Source: Acetobacteraceae bacterium (GTDB lineage Bacteria > Pseudomonadota > Alphaproteobacteria > Acetobacterales > Acetobacteraceae). From it: a stretch of 40,511 nucleotides of DNA. The notes under the pieces were generated by a model. That model did not search any database and was not told the DNA's origin. It worked only from the letters and a program-made list of their open reading frames with translations. Position numbers and translations under genes: made by a program. Of this stretch, positions 1-7,550 are shown piece by piece. The DNA lies in the NCBI GenBank assembly GCA_027353465.1, contig DAIEHR010000080.1, positions 1 to 40,511 on the forward strand, written 5' to 3'. The first letter of the stretch is position 1, and each line of letters begins with the position of its first letter.

Positions 1-2
1 GG

Positions 3-179
3 GCCAGCCGGGACGACCTTTATTCCTGGCCTGTTGGTCAGGTCGTCGGCTTGATGCGCGACGAAACCAGCGTGCGGGAAGTGATGCTGCGCCTGCAGAC
101 CGAATATCTCGAAACCATCGATCGCATGGCGCGGACATTGGCTTCGGCTGAGCAACGGCTCACCGCAAGGGCGACATGA
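3..179 (+). CDS. C-terminal end of a probable NAD(P)H-dependent flavin oxidoreductase (nitronate monooxygenase-like), cut by the window edge
   Basis: The reading frame is open from the left edge and stops with TGA at 177-179, giving 58 visible residues; the start lies outside the window. The stretch PVGQVVGLMRDETSV followed by an amphipathic helix resembles the end of the 2-nitropropane dioxygenase/nitronate monooxygenase family, where an AGQ-VG-I segment precedes a final helix. This is a resemblance recalled from the family, not an alignment, and the FMN-binding part cannot be seen. A perfect 6-bp stem lies just downstream at 203-220. The function is uncertain; it could be another protein ending in a helix. 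Confidence 0.45.
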   Translation, partial: ASRDDLYSWPVGQVVGLMRDETSVREVMLRLQTEYLETIDRMARTLASAEQRLTARAT

Positions 180-202
180 TCGGCCGGCGCGGGCGGATAG
201 CC

Positions 203-220
203 CGGGCGAGCGCACGCCCG
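203..220 (+). terminator. GC-rich hairpin after the truncated first gene
   Basis: CGGGCG (203-208) and CGCCCG (215-220) form a perfect 6-bp stem around a 6-nt loop, 24 bases after the stop at 179. There is no run of T after it, so it may be only a weak or Rho-assisted terminator, or incidental in GC-rich DNA. Confidence 0.3.
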
Positions 221-270
221 CGACCCCCACCCCCGCGCCCTCGGAACTACGCCCCGTGCAGGAGGATTGA

Positions 271-1068
271 GTGAGTATCACCCCGAAAGCATCCCCAGCC
301 CCCGCCCGTCCGGCGGCGACCATCCTCCTGCTCCGGAATCGCCTGGCGGGCATTGAGGTCTTCATGGTGGTACGCCACCACGAGATCGATTTTGCCTCCG
401 GGGCATTGGTCTTTCCGGGTGGTCGCGTTGAACCCGAGGATTACACGATCGGCGCGGCGCAAGCTGGTGGCGCAACGCCGGAGGACGCTGGGCTGCGGGT
501 GGCGGCGGTGCGGGAGACGTACGAGGAATGCGGCGTACTGCTGGCCCGCCGGCGCGGCGCTGCAAACCTTATCGACGCGGCGCAACTCCTCGCGCTGGAG
601 CCGCGCCGTGCCGCGCTATGCCGCGGTGAGACGAGTTTCGCTGAATTGCTGGCGGCCGAGGATTTGTATCCCGCTCTCGATCAACTGGTGTATTTCGCGC
701 ACTGGATCACCCCAGCCACGCAGCCAAAGCGTTTCGACACGCATTTCTTTCTGGCGGCGGCACCCGAGGACCATCTCGCTGTCCACGATGGGGCCGAGGC
801 CGTCGATTCCGCCTGGATACGGCCGAACGATGCAATCGCCGATGCGGAGGCCAGCCGGCGAAAAGTGATTTTCCCCACGCGGATGAATCTCGCTAAGCTC
901 GCGCGCTCGGCGACGGTGGAAGAGTCTCTGGCCGCCGCCCGTAGCCAAGCGGTCGTCACCGTTCAGCCGGAATTCGTGCGCGCGGTCGAAGGGGGGCGGG
1001 AACTGCGGTTGCCGCTGTCCGCCGGATACGGCGGCGAACTGTTTATTGCGCGGGAACCTAAAGCCTAG
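271..1068 (+). CDS. Nudix hydrolase of the CoA-diphosphatase (NUDT7/NUDT19-like) type
   Basis: The 265-residue protein starts with GTG, six bases after a clear AGGAGG (260-265). It carries a Nudix box split by an insert: FPGGRVEPED at about residues 48-57, then RETYEECG at 81-88, which supplies the metal-binding REx2EE core. A long insert between the first Gly and the RE..EE half is typical of NUDT19-like proteins, which cleave coenzyme A or acyl-CoA to phosphopantetheine products. The segment YFAHWITP and a following phenylalanine-rich motif also fit that subfamily. In a window dominated by CoA thioesters, a role in trimming the CoA pool or clearing dead-end acyl-CoAs is a reasonable inference. 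Its substrate is not proven. No promoter motif of the shared type lies in front of it. Confidence 0.8.
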   Translation: MSITPKASPAPARPAATILLLRNRLAGIEVFMVVRHHEIDFASGALVFPGGRVEPEDYTIGAAQAGGATPEDAGLRVAAVRETYEECGVLLARRRGAANLIDAAQLLALEPRRAALCRGETSFAELLAAEDLYPALDQLVYFAHWITPATQPKRFDTHFFLAAAPEDHLAVHDGAEAVDSAWIRPNDAIADAEASRRKVIFPTRMNLAKLARSATVEESLAAARSQAVVTVQPEFVRAVEGGRELRLPLSAGYGGELFIAREPKA

Positions 1069-1088
1069 CGGACAAGCGGCCAAGAAGC

Positions 1089-1116
1089 TTGACATCAGCC
1101 GGTATTCTGGTAACGA
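1089..1116 (+). promoter_or_regulatory. Promoter of the TetR regulator gene
   Basis: A perfect -35 hexamer TTGACA (1089-1094) is followed after 16 bases by TAACGA (1111-1116) as a -10 candidate. The operator-like element at 1121-1136 begins immediately downstream, where transcription would start. This arrangement suggests that the TetR protein represses its own gene. The -10 is imperfect, and its exact register is uncertain by one or two bases. Confidence 0.5.
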
Positions 1117-1120
1117 TATC

Positions 1121-1136
1121 TACCAAACATTAGTTA
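1121..1136 (+). promoter_or_regulatory. Operator-like element 1 (TACCAAAC-ATTA-GTTA) at the TetR promoter
   Basis: TACCAAACATTAGTTA sits between the -10 of the TetR promoter and the regulator coding region. The same TACCAAAC core recurs in front of several other operons of the window (17278, 35091, 36917 and, inverted, 28458). The pattern CCAAAC-N4-GTT resembles operators of PsrA-type TetR regulators of fatty-acid metabolism. Binding by the adjacent TetR protein is an inference from position and repetition. Confidence 0.6.
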
Positions 1137-1148
1137 TGAGGCCTAGTC

Positions 1149-1898
1149 ATTTCCGGGAAAATCGATCCTGTAAAAGGCGGTCGCCGCGTCAAACGGAGCA
1201 AAACGTCCGACGTCGCGAGGCCGGCGGGCGGGCGCCAGCAACCCAGCCGTTCGGACGAGTCACGCGCCTATATTTTGACCGCCGCCGCTCGTCTCTTCCG
1301 TAGCCAAGGCTACGCAGCGACGACGCTGCGCCAAATCGCCGCCGCAGCGGGCATCCAGGCGGGGAGCATATATTATCACTTCGCGTCGAAGGATGAAATC
1401 CTTCTCCATGTGCTCGACGCCGGCATCAACCGGGTCTTTGAGGCAGTGCGCTCCCGCGTCGGGAGCCTGCCTCCAGGCGCCTCCCATCGCGACCGTATCC
1501 AGGCGGCCATCGCCGGACATCTGTTCGGACTTCTTCGGCATGGCGATTTCACTTCGGCGAGTATTCGTGTTTATGGTCAGATACCGGACGCGTTGAAACG
1601 CCGGCATCGCGCGGTGCGAAAAGAATACTCTCAGTATTGGGACGAAATGATCGCGGCGGCGCATGCCGCGGGCGAAATCCGGCATGACGTCTCGCCCAAG
1701 ATCATGCGACTTTATCTGGTGGGATCACTCAACTGGACCGTCGAATGGTTTAATCCGCGCCGGGGACGCGCAGACGATTTGGTCGAGAACATTTGCCGTG
1801 TTGTCTTCGGGGGAATTGAGGCGCCGCACATCCTAGCCTGCGGTAAGCCGCCAGGGCTGACTGATATCCACGCGGTAACAAGTGTGATCGGAGGCTAG
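1149..1898 (+). CDS. TetR/AcrR-family transcriptional regulator with no ordinary start codon
   Basis: The N-terminal helix-turn-helix is clear: AAARLFRSQGYAATT, then IAAAAGI and SIYYHFASKDEIL, followed by a TetR-type ligand-binding domain. The frame is open from 1140, but the only standard start codon before the domain is TTG at 1275, which would clip the first helix and has no Shine-Dalgarno site. ATT at 1149 lies seven bases after GAGG (1138-1141) and would give 249 residues with a basic N-terminal arm (GGRRVKRSK). I therefore prefer ATT, with an undetected frameshift as the alternative. The gene ends eight bases from the convergent badI-like gene. An operator-like site over its promoter and copies near other catabolic operons suggest it is the local acyl-CoA-responsive repressor. 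The family call is certain; the start and the role are not. Confidence 0.8.
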   Translation: MSGKIDPVKGGRRVKRSKTSDVARPAGGRQQPSRSDESRAYILTAAARLFRSQGYAATTLRQIAAAAGIQAGSIYYHFASKDEILLHVLDAGINRVFEAVRSRVGSLPPGASHRDRIQAAIAGHLFGLLRHGDFTSASIRVYGQIPDALKRRHRAVRKEYSQYWDEMIAAAHAAGEIRHDVSPKIMRLYLVGSLNWTVEWFNPRRGRADDLVENICRVVFGGIEAPHILACGKPPGLTDIHAVTSVIGG

Positions 1899-1905
1899 CT
1901 GATGC

Positions 1906-2724
1906 TTACTTTCGCTCAGGAAGGTATGACCGCTGTCCCAGCACCTTCCGAAAATCCGGGGTCCGTTTCTCCTTCAGCGCGGTAACTCCCTCCTTCGATT
2001 CGTCCGACGCGTAATATAAACTGAGGGCCTGCATGCCCAGGCTGCCGATGCCACGGATATTTTCGCTGTCGGCGTTGAAGGAACGCTTGGCGATCGCGAT
2101 GGCTGTCGGGCTGCGCAGCACCAATTCGTCGCACCAGGCCCGCACCTCCGCATCGAGCTGGTCATTAGGCACGACCTTGTTGCACAGGCCCATCTCCATC
2201 GCCTCCCGGGCAGGATAACGGCGGCACATATACCAAATTTCACGCGCTTTCTTTTCGCCGACCACGCGGGCGAGATAGGCCGTGCCGAACCCGGGATCGA
2301 CGGAGCCCATTTTCGGGCCGACCTGCCCGAAAATGGCGTTCTCCGCCGCGATGGTAAGGTCGCAGATCGTCGCCAGCACATTCCCGCCGCCGATCGCATA
2401 GCCGCGCACCTTGGCGATCACCGGCTTGGGTACGTCGCGGATGGCGCTGTGCAGTTCCTCGACCGGCATGCCGACGGTGCCGCGGTTCTGGCCATCGCCG
2501 TACTGCCCGTCGTGATCCGACTGGTCGCCGCCGGTGCAGAAGGCGCGGTCGCCGGCGCCGGTCAGGACGATGACGCCGACATCCTTGTCCCATCCCGCCT
2601 TGAGGAAAGCATCGACCAGTTCCGAAGCCGTGCGCGGCCGAAACGCATTCAACTTCTCCGGCCGGTTGATAGTGATCGTCGCGGCACCGCGTTCGACCGA
2701 ATAAAGGATGTCGGTGTATTCCAT
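1906..2724 (-). CDS. badI: BadI-like 2-ketocyclohexanecarboxyl-CoA hydrolase (crotonase/MenB group)
   Basis: The 272-residue crotonase-fold protein has the oxyanion segment DRAFCTGGDQS, then IRDVPKPVIA, YAIGGGNVLATICDL, FGQVGPKMGSVDPGFG and REIWYMC. These signatures are shared by MenB and especially by BadI of R. palustris, which hydrolyses 2-ketocyclohexane-1-carboxyl-CoA to pimelyl-CoA and so opens the ring. The RGTVGMPVEELH stretch favours BadI over MenB, and no menaquinone genes are nearby. I start at the ATG at 2724 because AGGA (about ten bases upstream) suits it and homologues begin near MEYTDILY; an ATG at 2733 is only two bases from that site. The gene faces the TetR gene tail to tail and the metallo-hydrolase head to head. 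A close relative acting on another cyclic beta-keto-acyl-CoA is the main alternative. Confidence 0.8.
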   Translation of the reverse strand: MEYTDILYSVERGAATITINRPEKLNAFRPRTASELVDAFLKAGWDKDVGVIVLTGAGDRAFCTGGDQSDHDGQYGDGQNRGTVGMPVEELHSAIRDVPKPVIAKVRGYAIGGGNVLATICDLTIAAENAIFGQVGPKMGSVDPGFGTAYLARVVGEKKAREIWYMCRRYPAREAMEMGLCNKVVPNDQLDAEVRAWCDELVLRSPTAIAIAKRSFNADSENIRGIGSLGMQALSLYYASDESKEGVTALKEKRTPDFRKVLGQRSYLPERK

Positions 2725-2762
2725 CGTGCTCATTTCCTCGCGCCGCGCAGTTGCCTTACCTG

Positions 2763-2778
2763 TCGAATGATAGTTAGA
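2763..2778 (-). promoter_or_regulatory. Weak operator-like site upstream of the BadI-like gene
   Basis: Read on the minus strand, the sequence is TCTAACTATCATTCGA. It follows the CC-N-AAC-N4-GTT-N-GG pattern of the other sites with about four mismatches, and lies some 40 bases in front of the badI-like start in the divergent intergenic region. The match is degenerate; I list it only because of its position. Confidence 0.25.
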
Positions 2779-2797
2779 TTGCGCGCCTTGCGCAATC
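2777..2797. promoter_or_regulatory. Perfect 8-bp inverted repeat in the badI/hydrolase intergenic region
   Basis: GATTGCGC and GCGCAATC flank a 5-base centre (GCCTT). This is the most symmetrical element in the 154-bp divergent region. It could be a second operator or an RNA hairpin in the leader of the rightward gene at 2879. It does not resemble the TACCAAAC element. Confidence 0.35.
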
Positions 2798-2878
2798 CCG
2801 CTTACTGTCGCCCAGCCATGCGCGTCCCGATCCGGTTTCGCGTTGAAAAGCGATTTTCGATCACCTAGGTTCCGAAGA

Positions 2879-3925
2879 ATGTTGCAACGACCTTCCAACG
2901 ATTTGCTCACCTATCCCCATCCGGTCCCGCCCGAGGCAGGCATGCCGATAGAGGTCGTTCCTGGCATACAATGGCTTCGCATTCCGCTGCCGTTCCAACT
3001 CGATCATGTCAATCTATACCTTCTGGAAGACCACGGCGGCTGGACCCTTGTCGATACCGGCTTTGGAAATTCAAGCACGCAAGCGTTATGGGAAGAACTG
3101 CTGGCGGGGCCGCTGCGGGGACGGGTACTGACCCGGATGATCGCCACCCACCACCATCCCGATCACGTCGGCATGGCCGGCTGGCTGTCGCAAAGGTTCA
3201 ACATTCCGGTGACCATGACCGCGGTCGAATTCAATGCGGCTGGCGCGCTGCAAGCTGACCCCACCGCGTTCGACACGCCCGAGCACCGGCATTTCTACCT
3301 GTCGCACGGACTCGACGAACCCATGGCCGCGCTCATCTCCGGGCGCGGCCACATGTACCTAAGCGCCACGACCGGACTGTCGGAACAGGGCGACCTGGTT
3401 GCCGACGGCGACTGGCTTCGTATCGGCGGCCGGTCCTTTCAGGTGGTGACCGGCGGCGGCCACTCGCCAGACCAGATCATGCTGGCCGCCCCAGCCGAGG
3501 GCATCTTCCTGGCCGCGGATCAGGTGCTGGCCCGCATTTCCCCAAACGTCAGCGTCAGCGCCGACAAGCCGGATATCGACGTGCTGGGCGACTATGTCGC
3601 TTCGCTCGGTCGGCTGCGATCGATCGTTCCCGACGATCTTCTCGTGCTGCCGGGACATGAACGCCCGTTTTTCGGGCTGCACGTCAGAATTGATCAGCTG
3701 CGCCGTCATCACGCGGTTCGCTGCGACAGGATCGCGGCAGTCTGTACTACCGCACCGCGCAGCGCGGCCGAACTGGTCCCCCTGCTGTTCAACCGGCCGC
3801 TCGATCCACACCAAACCGGCTTTGCCTTTGGCGAAGTTCTCGCTCACATCAACTACATGGTCAATCGCGGCGAATTGCGCCGCGAGATCGAGGCGGACGC
3901 GATTCATAGAGTGCGAGCGGTCTGA
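2879..3925 (+). CDS. Metallo-beta-lactamase-fold hydrolase (glyoxalase II-like, possible thioesterase)
   Basis: The 348-residue protein has the metal-binding THHHPDHVG motif at about residue 92-100, a GGGHSPDQ segment supplying a further histidine, a D in LAADQVL, and LVLPGHERPF near residue 250. Together these are the HxHxDH-H-D-H ligand set of the metallo-beta-lactamase fold. A winged C-terminal extension of about 90 residues follows, as in many MBL proteins found beside acyl-CoA catabolic genes. It could hydrolyse a thioester or lactone intermediate; the substrate cannot be read from sequence. I chose ATG 2879 because GAAGA precedes it; an ATG at 2843 is also in frame. The stop codon is built into the hairpin at 3920-3945 and the gene is divergent from badI. 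Confidence 0.75.
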   Translation: MLQRPSNDLLTYPHPVPPEAGMPIEVVPGIQWLRIPLPFQLDHVNLYLLEDHGGWTLVDTGFGNSSTQALWEELLAGPLRGRVLTRMIATHHHPDHVGMAGWLSQRFNIPVTMTAVEFNAAGALQADPTAFDTPEHRHFYLSHGLDEPMAALISGRGHMYLSATTGLSEQGDLVADGDWLRIGGRSFQVVTGGGHSPDQIMLAAPAEGIFLAADQVLARISPNVSVSADKPDIDVLGDYVASLGRLRSIVPDDLLVLPGHERPFFGLHVRIDQLRRHHAVRCDRIAAVCTTAPRSAAELVPLLFNRPLDPHQTGFAFGEVLAHINYMVNRGELRREIEADAIHRVRAV

Positions 3926-3945
3926 CGCCCCCGGGCGCGTCAGAC
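3920..3945. terminator. Bidirectional terminator-like hairpin spanning two convergent stop codons
   Basis: GTCTGACGC (3920-3928) pairs perfectly with GCGTCAGAC (3937-3945) around an 8-base loop. The stem contains the TGA of the rightward hydrolase (3923-3925) and the complement of the TGA of the leftward HMG-CoA-lyase-like gene (3940-3942). It can end both transcripts, although neither side carries a T-tract. Confidence 0.55.
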
Positions 3946-4875
3946 CCGGGTGTGCATCACCCGCCCGTTTAACGGCCGCCCGATGATCGCCTCCGCGTAG
4001 CGCGCGGCCTCCACCAGCGCCGCTAGGTCGATGCCTGTCTCTACGCCCAGTTCCCGGCAGAGATAGGCCATGTCCTCGGTGCAGATATTGCCGGCGGCGG
4101 CGGCGTTGGCATGGCCGGCGAAGGGGCATCCGCCGAGGCCGGCAACCGAGCTGTCGAACAAATCGATCCCCATTTGCAGCGCCGCATACACGTTCGCGGA
4201 CCCAAGCCCCCGCGTATCGTGCAGATGCAGTCCGATCCGCGCTTCGGGCGCCAGGTTCCGGACCGCGCCGATTCTGCGCTTGACCTCCTCGGGATTGCCA
4301 CGCCCCACCGTGTCGGCCAGCACCAGGGCAGGCAGCGGCAAGCCGCGGTCGCGGAACAGCGTGATCACCCAGCGAAACAGGTCGGTGACCGCAGACAGCG
4401 GCACGTCGCCCTGCAGGTTGCAACCGAACGCCGTCATGACATAGACCTTGGCAACGGTCAGTCCATACCGGCTGTAGCGATCCAGCCAAGCGGCCTGCTG
4501 GTCGCGCATCTCGATCATCGAACGGTTGTTGTTCGCCCGGCTGAACGCGTCGCTGGCATACAGCATCAGGTTTGGCTCAAGATCCAGTCCGGGCACGCCG
4601 CGCGCCTTCTCGAACCCTTTCTCGTTCAGCCACAGCGCGGTGTAGCGGACGCCCGCGCGGCGCGGAACGATCTCGAACAGCGATTCGGTATCGGCCATGG
4701 GAGGCACCGTTTTGGGGCTGACGAAAGAGCCGACCTGGATGCGCCGCAAGCCGGACGCCGCGAGCATGTCGATCAGTCTCGCGCGCTGCTCAATCGGGTA
4801 GGATCGAGGCTCGATCTGGAAGCCCTCCCGAGGGCCTTCCTCATGGAACTCGACATGCTTTGGAAAGTCAGTCAT
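3940..4875 (-). CDS. HMG-CoA lyase-like protein (DRE-TIM metallolyase)
   Basis: The 311-residue protein fits the family length. Seen in order are EEGPREGFQ near residue 12, which supplies the catalytic Arg of the DxxR region; QVGSFVSPKTVP; a HLHDTRG metal-binding pair near residue 218; and GLGGCPFAG followed by GNICTED, the glycine-rich loop with the conserved catalytic cysteine. HMG-CoA lyase splits HMG-CoA into acetyl-CoA and acetoacetate; relatives cleave other 3-hydroxy-3-methylacyl-CoAs. As the last gene of the 13-kb leftward run, it suggests that the pathway makes a methyl-branched 3-hydroxy-dicarboxylyl-CoA. The ATG follows GGAGAGGAG at good spacing. The gap to the upstream binding-protein gene is 175 bases, with no clear promoter seen. 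Hydroxymethylglutaryl specificity itself is unproven. Confidence 0.8.
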   Translation of the reverse strand: MTDFPKHVEFHEEGPREGFQIEPRSYPIEQRARLIDMLAASGLRRIQVGSFVSPKTVPPMADTESLFEIVPRRAGVRYTALWLNEKGFEKARGVPGLDLEPNLMLYASDAFSRANNNRSMIEMRDQQAAWLDRYSRYGLTVAKVYVMTAFGCNLQGDVPLSAVTDLFRWVITLFRDRGLPLPALVLADTVGRGNPEEVKRRIGAVRNLAPEARIGLHLHDTRGLGSANVYAALQMGIDLFDSSVAGLGGCPFAGHANAAAAGNICTEDMAYLCRELGVETGIDLAALVEAARYAEAIIGRPLNGRVMHTRV

Positions 4876-5050
4876 CGCTCTGCTCCTCTCCGACCTGTCC
4901 AGCGGCCACCCGGCCGTATCGGTTGACGGTCACATCCACCGACACGGCCGGGAAGGTTCGCCGGCACGCTGCCGCCACGCGGGTCGCTTGGCGTGCCCAC
5001 GACCCCCGCCCCGCGCGCCGTCTTCCCTGGGCCGTCGGACCGTCGGCGTT

Positions 5051-6259
5051 TCACGACGCCTTGCGCGCGATCAGCCGGCCCTCGGCAACATCCTCGGGAT
5101 ATATCACCACGTTTTTGTTCCCCTGGCGCTGCACCACCAGCAAATCCTGAAACGCCTGATGCATCGTTCCGCTCGGTGTCGCGGTGAAATGGGCCCGTCC
5201 CAGCGGCGTTTCGATATCGATGCGGCCGAGTGCGTCCACCACCTTTTCCGGGTCGTCCCCGACCTCGTCGAGCGCCAGCAGGAGGAGCGCCATCGCGCAA
5301 TACGCGCCCGCATCCAGATAATCCGCATCCATCTTGTAACGGTCTTGATATTTCCTTGCCCACTCGGTCGCGCTTGGGAATATATCCGGGCGGCGTTTAC
5401 TGGCCGGTCGCTTGATGCCCGCGGCGTAGCCGGTGACGCCGATCCAACCCTGCTGCGCGGTGCCGACGGCTTTTTGCCATGCATCGAACAGGGCGTCGAT
5501 GCCGTCGGTCAGATACGGCGCGGGCACGCCGGAAATACTGATCTGCTTCGCGAGATTGGCGAGATCGGTGGTCTGCACAAGGTTCACGACGACCTCGGGC
5601 TTACCGGCTCGAATACGCGCCAGCAGCGGGGAAAAATCATTCGCGCCTGATCGCAGCAGCAGTTCGTCGATGATCTTGAACCCGGCGTCGGAGAAATACT
5701 TGCGTGCGAACGCGAGACTGCCACGACCGTACGCATCGTCGGCGTATATGATCGTCGCCTTCTGGCCGGCACCCAGATAATGCCGCAACGCCGCCGACAT
5801 CGACGACTGGTAGTGGTACGCATAGGGAAACGTATGAAAGAAATGCGGTTCGGCGCCGACTTGCTCCTCGGTCAGCGTGCCGGTCGATCCATGTACGATC
5901 CAGACCGGCTTCCCTTCGCGCCAGGGCGGGATCGATGCCGCGACCATGGCGCTGGATATCGGCCCGAACGTATAACGAACCTTGTCCTGACCAACGAATT
6001 CGTTGACTGCCGAAACGGTCGCCTGGGCGTCGGATTGCACATCCTTGATCAGCAGTTCGACCTTGCGTCCATGAACCTCGCCATGGAATGCATCCAGGGC
6101 CATTTCCGCGCCGCGCTTGCCGGCACTGCCGAAAGCGACGAACCGGCCGCTAAGTTCCAGTGGCACGCCGATGCGAATGGGCTCTTCCGCCTTTGCCGAA
6201 CGAAAGCTTCCGGCGGATAACGCCGCCATCCCGCCAACGACCACTCTTCGCGAAACCAT
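5051..6259 (-). CDS. LivJ/LivK-type periplasmic substrate-binding protein, orphan
   Basis: The 402-residue protein is a type I periplasmic binding fold of the branched-chain amino-acid/ANL-receptor group (IGVPLELSGRF, then DVQSDAQATV and YADDAYGRG). The N-terminus MVSRRVVVGGMAALSAG ends near AKAEE; the twin arginine and short hydrophobic stretch look like a Tat or Sec signal. No permease or ATPase gene accompanies it. In alpha- and betaproteobacteria such orphan binding proteins commonly sit inside acid-catabolism operons and may serve a distant LIV transporter. It lies 60 bases after the CoA-transferase gene and 175 before the lyase gene, all leftward. The ligand could be the pathway's carboxylic or aromatic-like acid; that is inference. 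Confidence 0.8.
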   Translation of the reverse strand: MVSRRVVVGGMAALSAGSFRSAKAEEPIRIGVPLELSGRFVAFGSAGKRGAEMALDAFHGEVHGRKVELLIKDVQSDAQATVSAVNEFVGQDKVRYTFGPISSAMVAASIPPWREGKPVWIVHGSTGTLTEEQVGAEPHFFHTFPYAYHYQSSMSAALRHYLGAGQKATIIYADDAYGRGSLAFARKYFSDAGFKIIDELLLRSGANDFSPLLARIRAGKPEVVVNLVQTTDLANLAKQISISGVPAPYLTDGIDALFDAWQKAVGTAQQGWIGVTGYAAGIKRPASKRRPDIFPSATEWARKYQDRYKMDADYLDAGAYCAMALLLLALDEVGDDPEKVVDALGRIDIETPLGRAHFTATPSGTMHQAFQDLLVVQRQGNKNVVIYPEDVAEGRLIARKAS

Positions 6260-6319
6260 TATTCCTCTCCTCCGCCATGCGAATTATTTGTTATTCTATC
6301 GTTTTAACCGTCCGCGCGT

Positions 6320-7546
6320 TCAGGGCCGGCCGCGCCGTCCGGCAATGCCGGCGCCGCGCAGCCAGGCGATATCGTCCGCCGTGTAGCCTGCCTCGGCCAA
6401 AATTTCGTCGGTGTGCTCGCCATGAAGTGGCGGCGGCCGCCGCACCGCGCGCGGCAAGCCGTCGATCGCCACCGGATAGGCGATCGCCCGCATCGCCCCC
6501 CCCAGGTGCTGGTAGTGCATGATCATGCCGCTCTGCTCCAACTGCGGTTCGCTCAGCAGCCGGTCGATCGTGTTAACCGGCGCCGCCGGTATCCCGGCCG
6601 CTTCGAATAACGCCAGCCAATGCGCCAGCGGATGACGGACAACGGCCTGTTGCACCAGCGCGACGGTTTCGGCGAAATGCCGCACCCGGTCGGCGTTGGT
6701 GCGAAACCGCGGATCGTCGCGCATGCCCGGCATGCCCAGCGCATCGCACAGCGCGCCCCAAAGCCGGTCGCTGCCAACCGCGATCAGGATATAGCCGTCA
6801 GCCACCCGAAATGCCTGATACGGACACAGCGAGCCGTGTGCAGATCCCATCCGGCGCGGCAGTTCGCCCGTCTCCCACCAGCTTTGCGCGTGCCAGGCCA
6901 GGAACGCGGTCGCGGTATCGAGAAGCGAGGCTTCGACATACGCCCCTTCGCCGGTCCGGTCGCGCCGGCGAATGGCCGCCAGGATGCCGGTCGCGGCGTG
7001 GATGCCGGTGGTTTGATCAAGCGGCGAGAAGGCGATCCGCAGCGGCGGCCCGTCCGCCTCCCCCGTCACCGACATGATGCCGGTGAATGCCTGCAGGATC
7101 AGTTCGTACGCCGGCCGTTTCGCCAACGGCCCGGTCCGCCCGAACCCCGAGATGCTGCAATAGATCAGCCGCGGGTCCTCCGCCCGCAGCAGGCCGGGCG
7201 GGATTCCCAGGCGATCGGTCACGCCGGTGGCGTAGCTTTCCACCAGCACATCGGCGCGACGCGCCAGCGCCCGGACGGCGGCCTGACCCTCGGGCGTCTT
7301 GAGATCCAGGGCGATGCTGCGCTTGTTGCGGTTGACTGCCACGAACATCGCCCCATCGTCGCCGACGAAGGGCGGCATGTTGCGCATGTCGTCGCCGATG
7401 CCGGTGTCTTCGACCTTGATGACCTCGGCTCCTAGATCGGCTAGGTACTGCGTGCAAATCGGCCCCGCCATCATTTTGGTAAGGTCGAGCACCACGATGT
7501 CGTCGAGCGGCATCATAGACGCGGAAACACCAGGGTTCGCGGCCAT
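6320..7546 (-). CDS. Class III (CaiB/Frc family) CoA-transferase
   Basis: The 408-residue protein opens with VVLDLTKMMAGPICTQ and GAEVIKVEDTGIGDD, then NRNKRSIALDLKTPEG, ISGFGRTGPL and SPLDQTTG, whose Asp aligns with the catalytic Asp of formyl-CoA transferase that forms the acyl-enzyme. It ends with LHGEHTDEIL. The family moves CoA between carboxylic acids such as succinate, oxalate, itaconate or aromatic succinates. Start ATG 7546 lies four bases after the IclR stop, so the two are translationally close. It is similar along its length to the CoA-transferase at 8405-9670 (both contain YQAF, VGSDRLW and RTNADRVR), which points to an old tandem duplication now flanking the regulator. The acid it activates is unknown. 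Confidence 0.88.
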   Translation of the reverse strand: MAANPGVSASMMPLDDIVVLDLTKMMAGPICTQYLADLGAEVIKVEDTGIGDDMRNMPPFVGDDGAMFVAVNRNKRSIALDLKTPEGQAAVRALARRADVLVESYATGVTDRLGIPPGLLRAEDPRLIYCSISGFGRTGPLAKRPAYELILQAFTGIMSVTGEADGPPLRIAFSPLDQTTGIHAATGILAAIRRRDRTGEGAYVEASLLDTATAFLAWHAQSWWETGELPRRMGSAHGSLCPYQAFRVADGYILIAVGSDRLWGALCDALGMPGMRDDPRFRTNADRVRHFAETVALVQQAVVRHPLAHWLALFEAAGIPAAPVNTIDRLLSEPQLEQSGMIMHYQHLGGAMRAIAYPVAIDGLPRAVRRPPPLHGEHTDEILAEAGYTADDIAWLRGAGIAGRRGRP

Positions 7547-7550
7547 CTCG

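Noticed and set aside
1275-1277. TTG as the start of the TetR gene
   Set aside because: It would clip helix 1 and lacks a ribosome-binding site; ATT 1149 with GAGG fits better, though it is unusual.
3359-4489. A 376-codon minus-strand frame across the hydrolase/lyase junction
   Set aside because: It crosses the terminator hairpin and two well-supported genes in other frames, and shows no motif.
5051-6259. An ABC importer operon
   Set aside because: Only the binding protein is present; no permease or ATPase gene lies in the neighbouring frames.
6275-6310. AT-rich GTTA...TAAC inverted ends before the first binding-protein gene
   Set aside because: Only the outer four bases match and it does not resemble the shared operator; in an AT-rich spot this is expected by chance.
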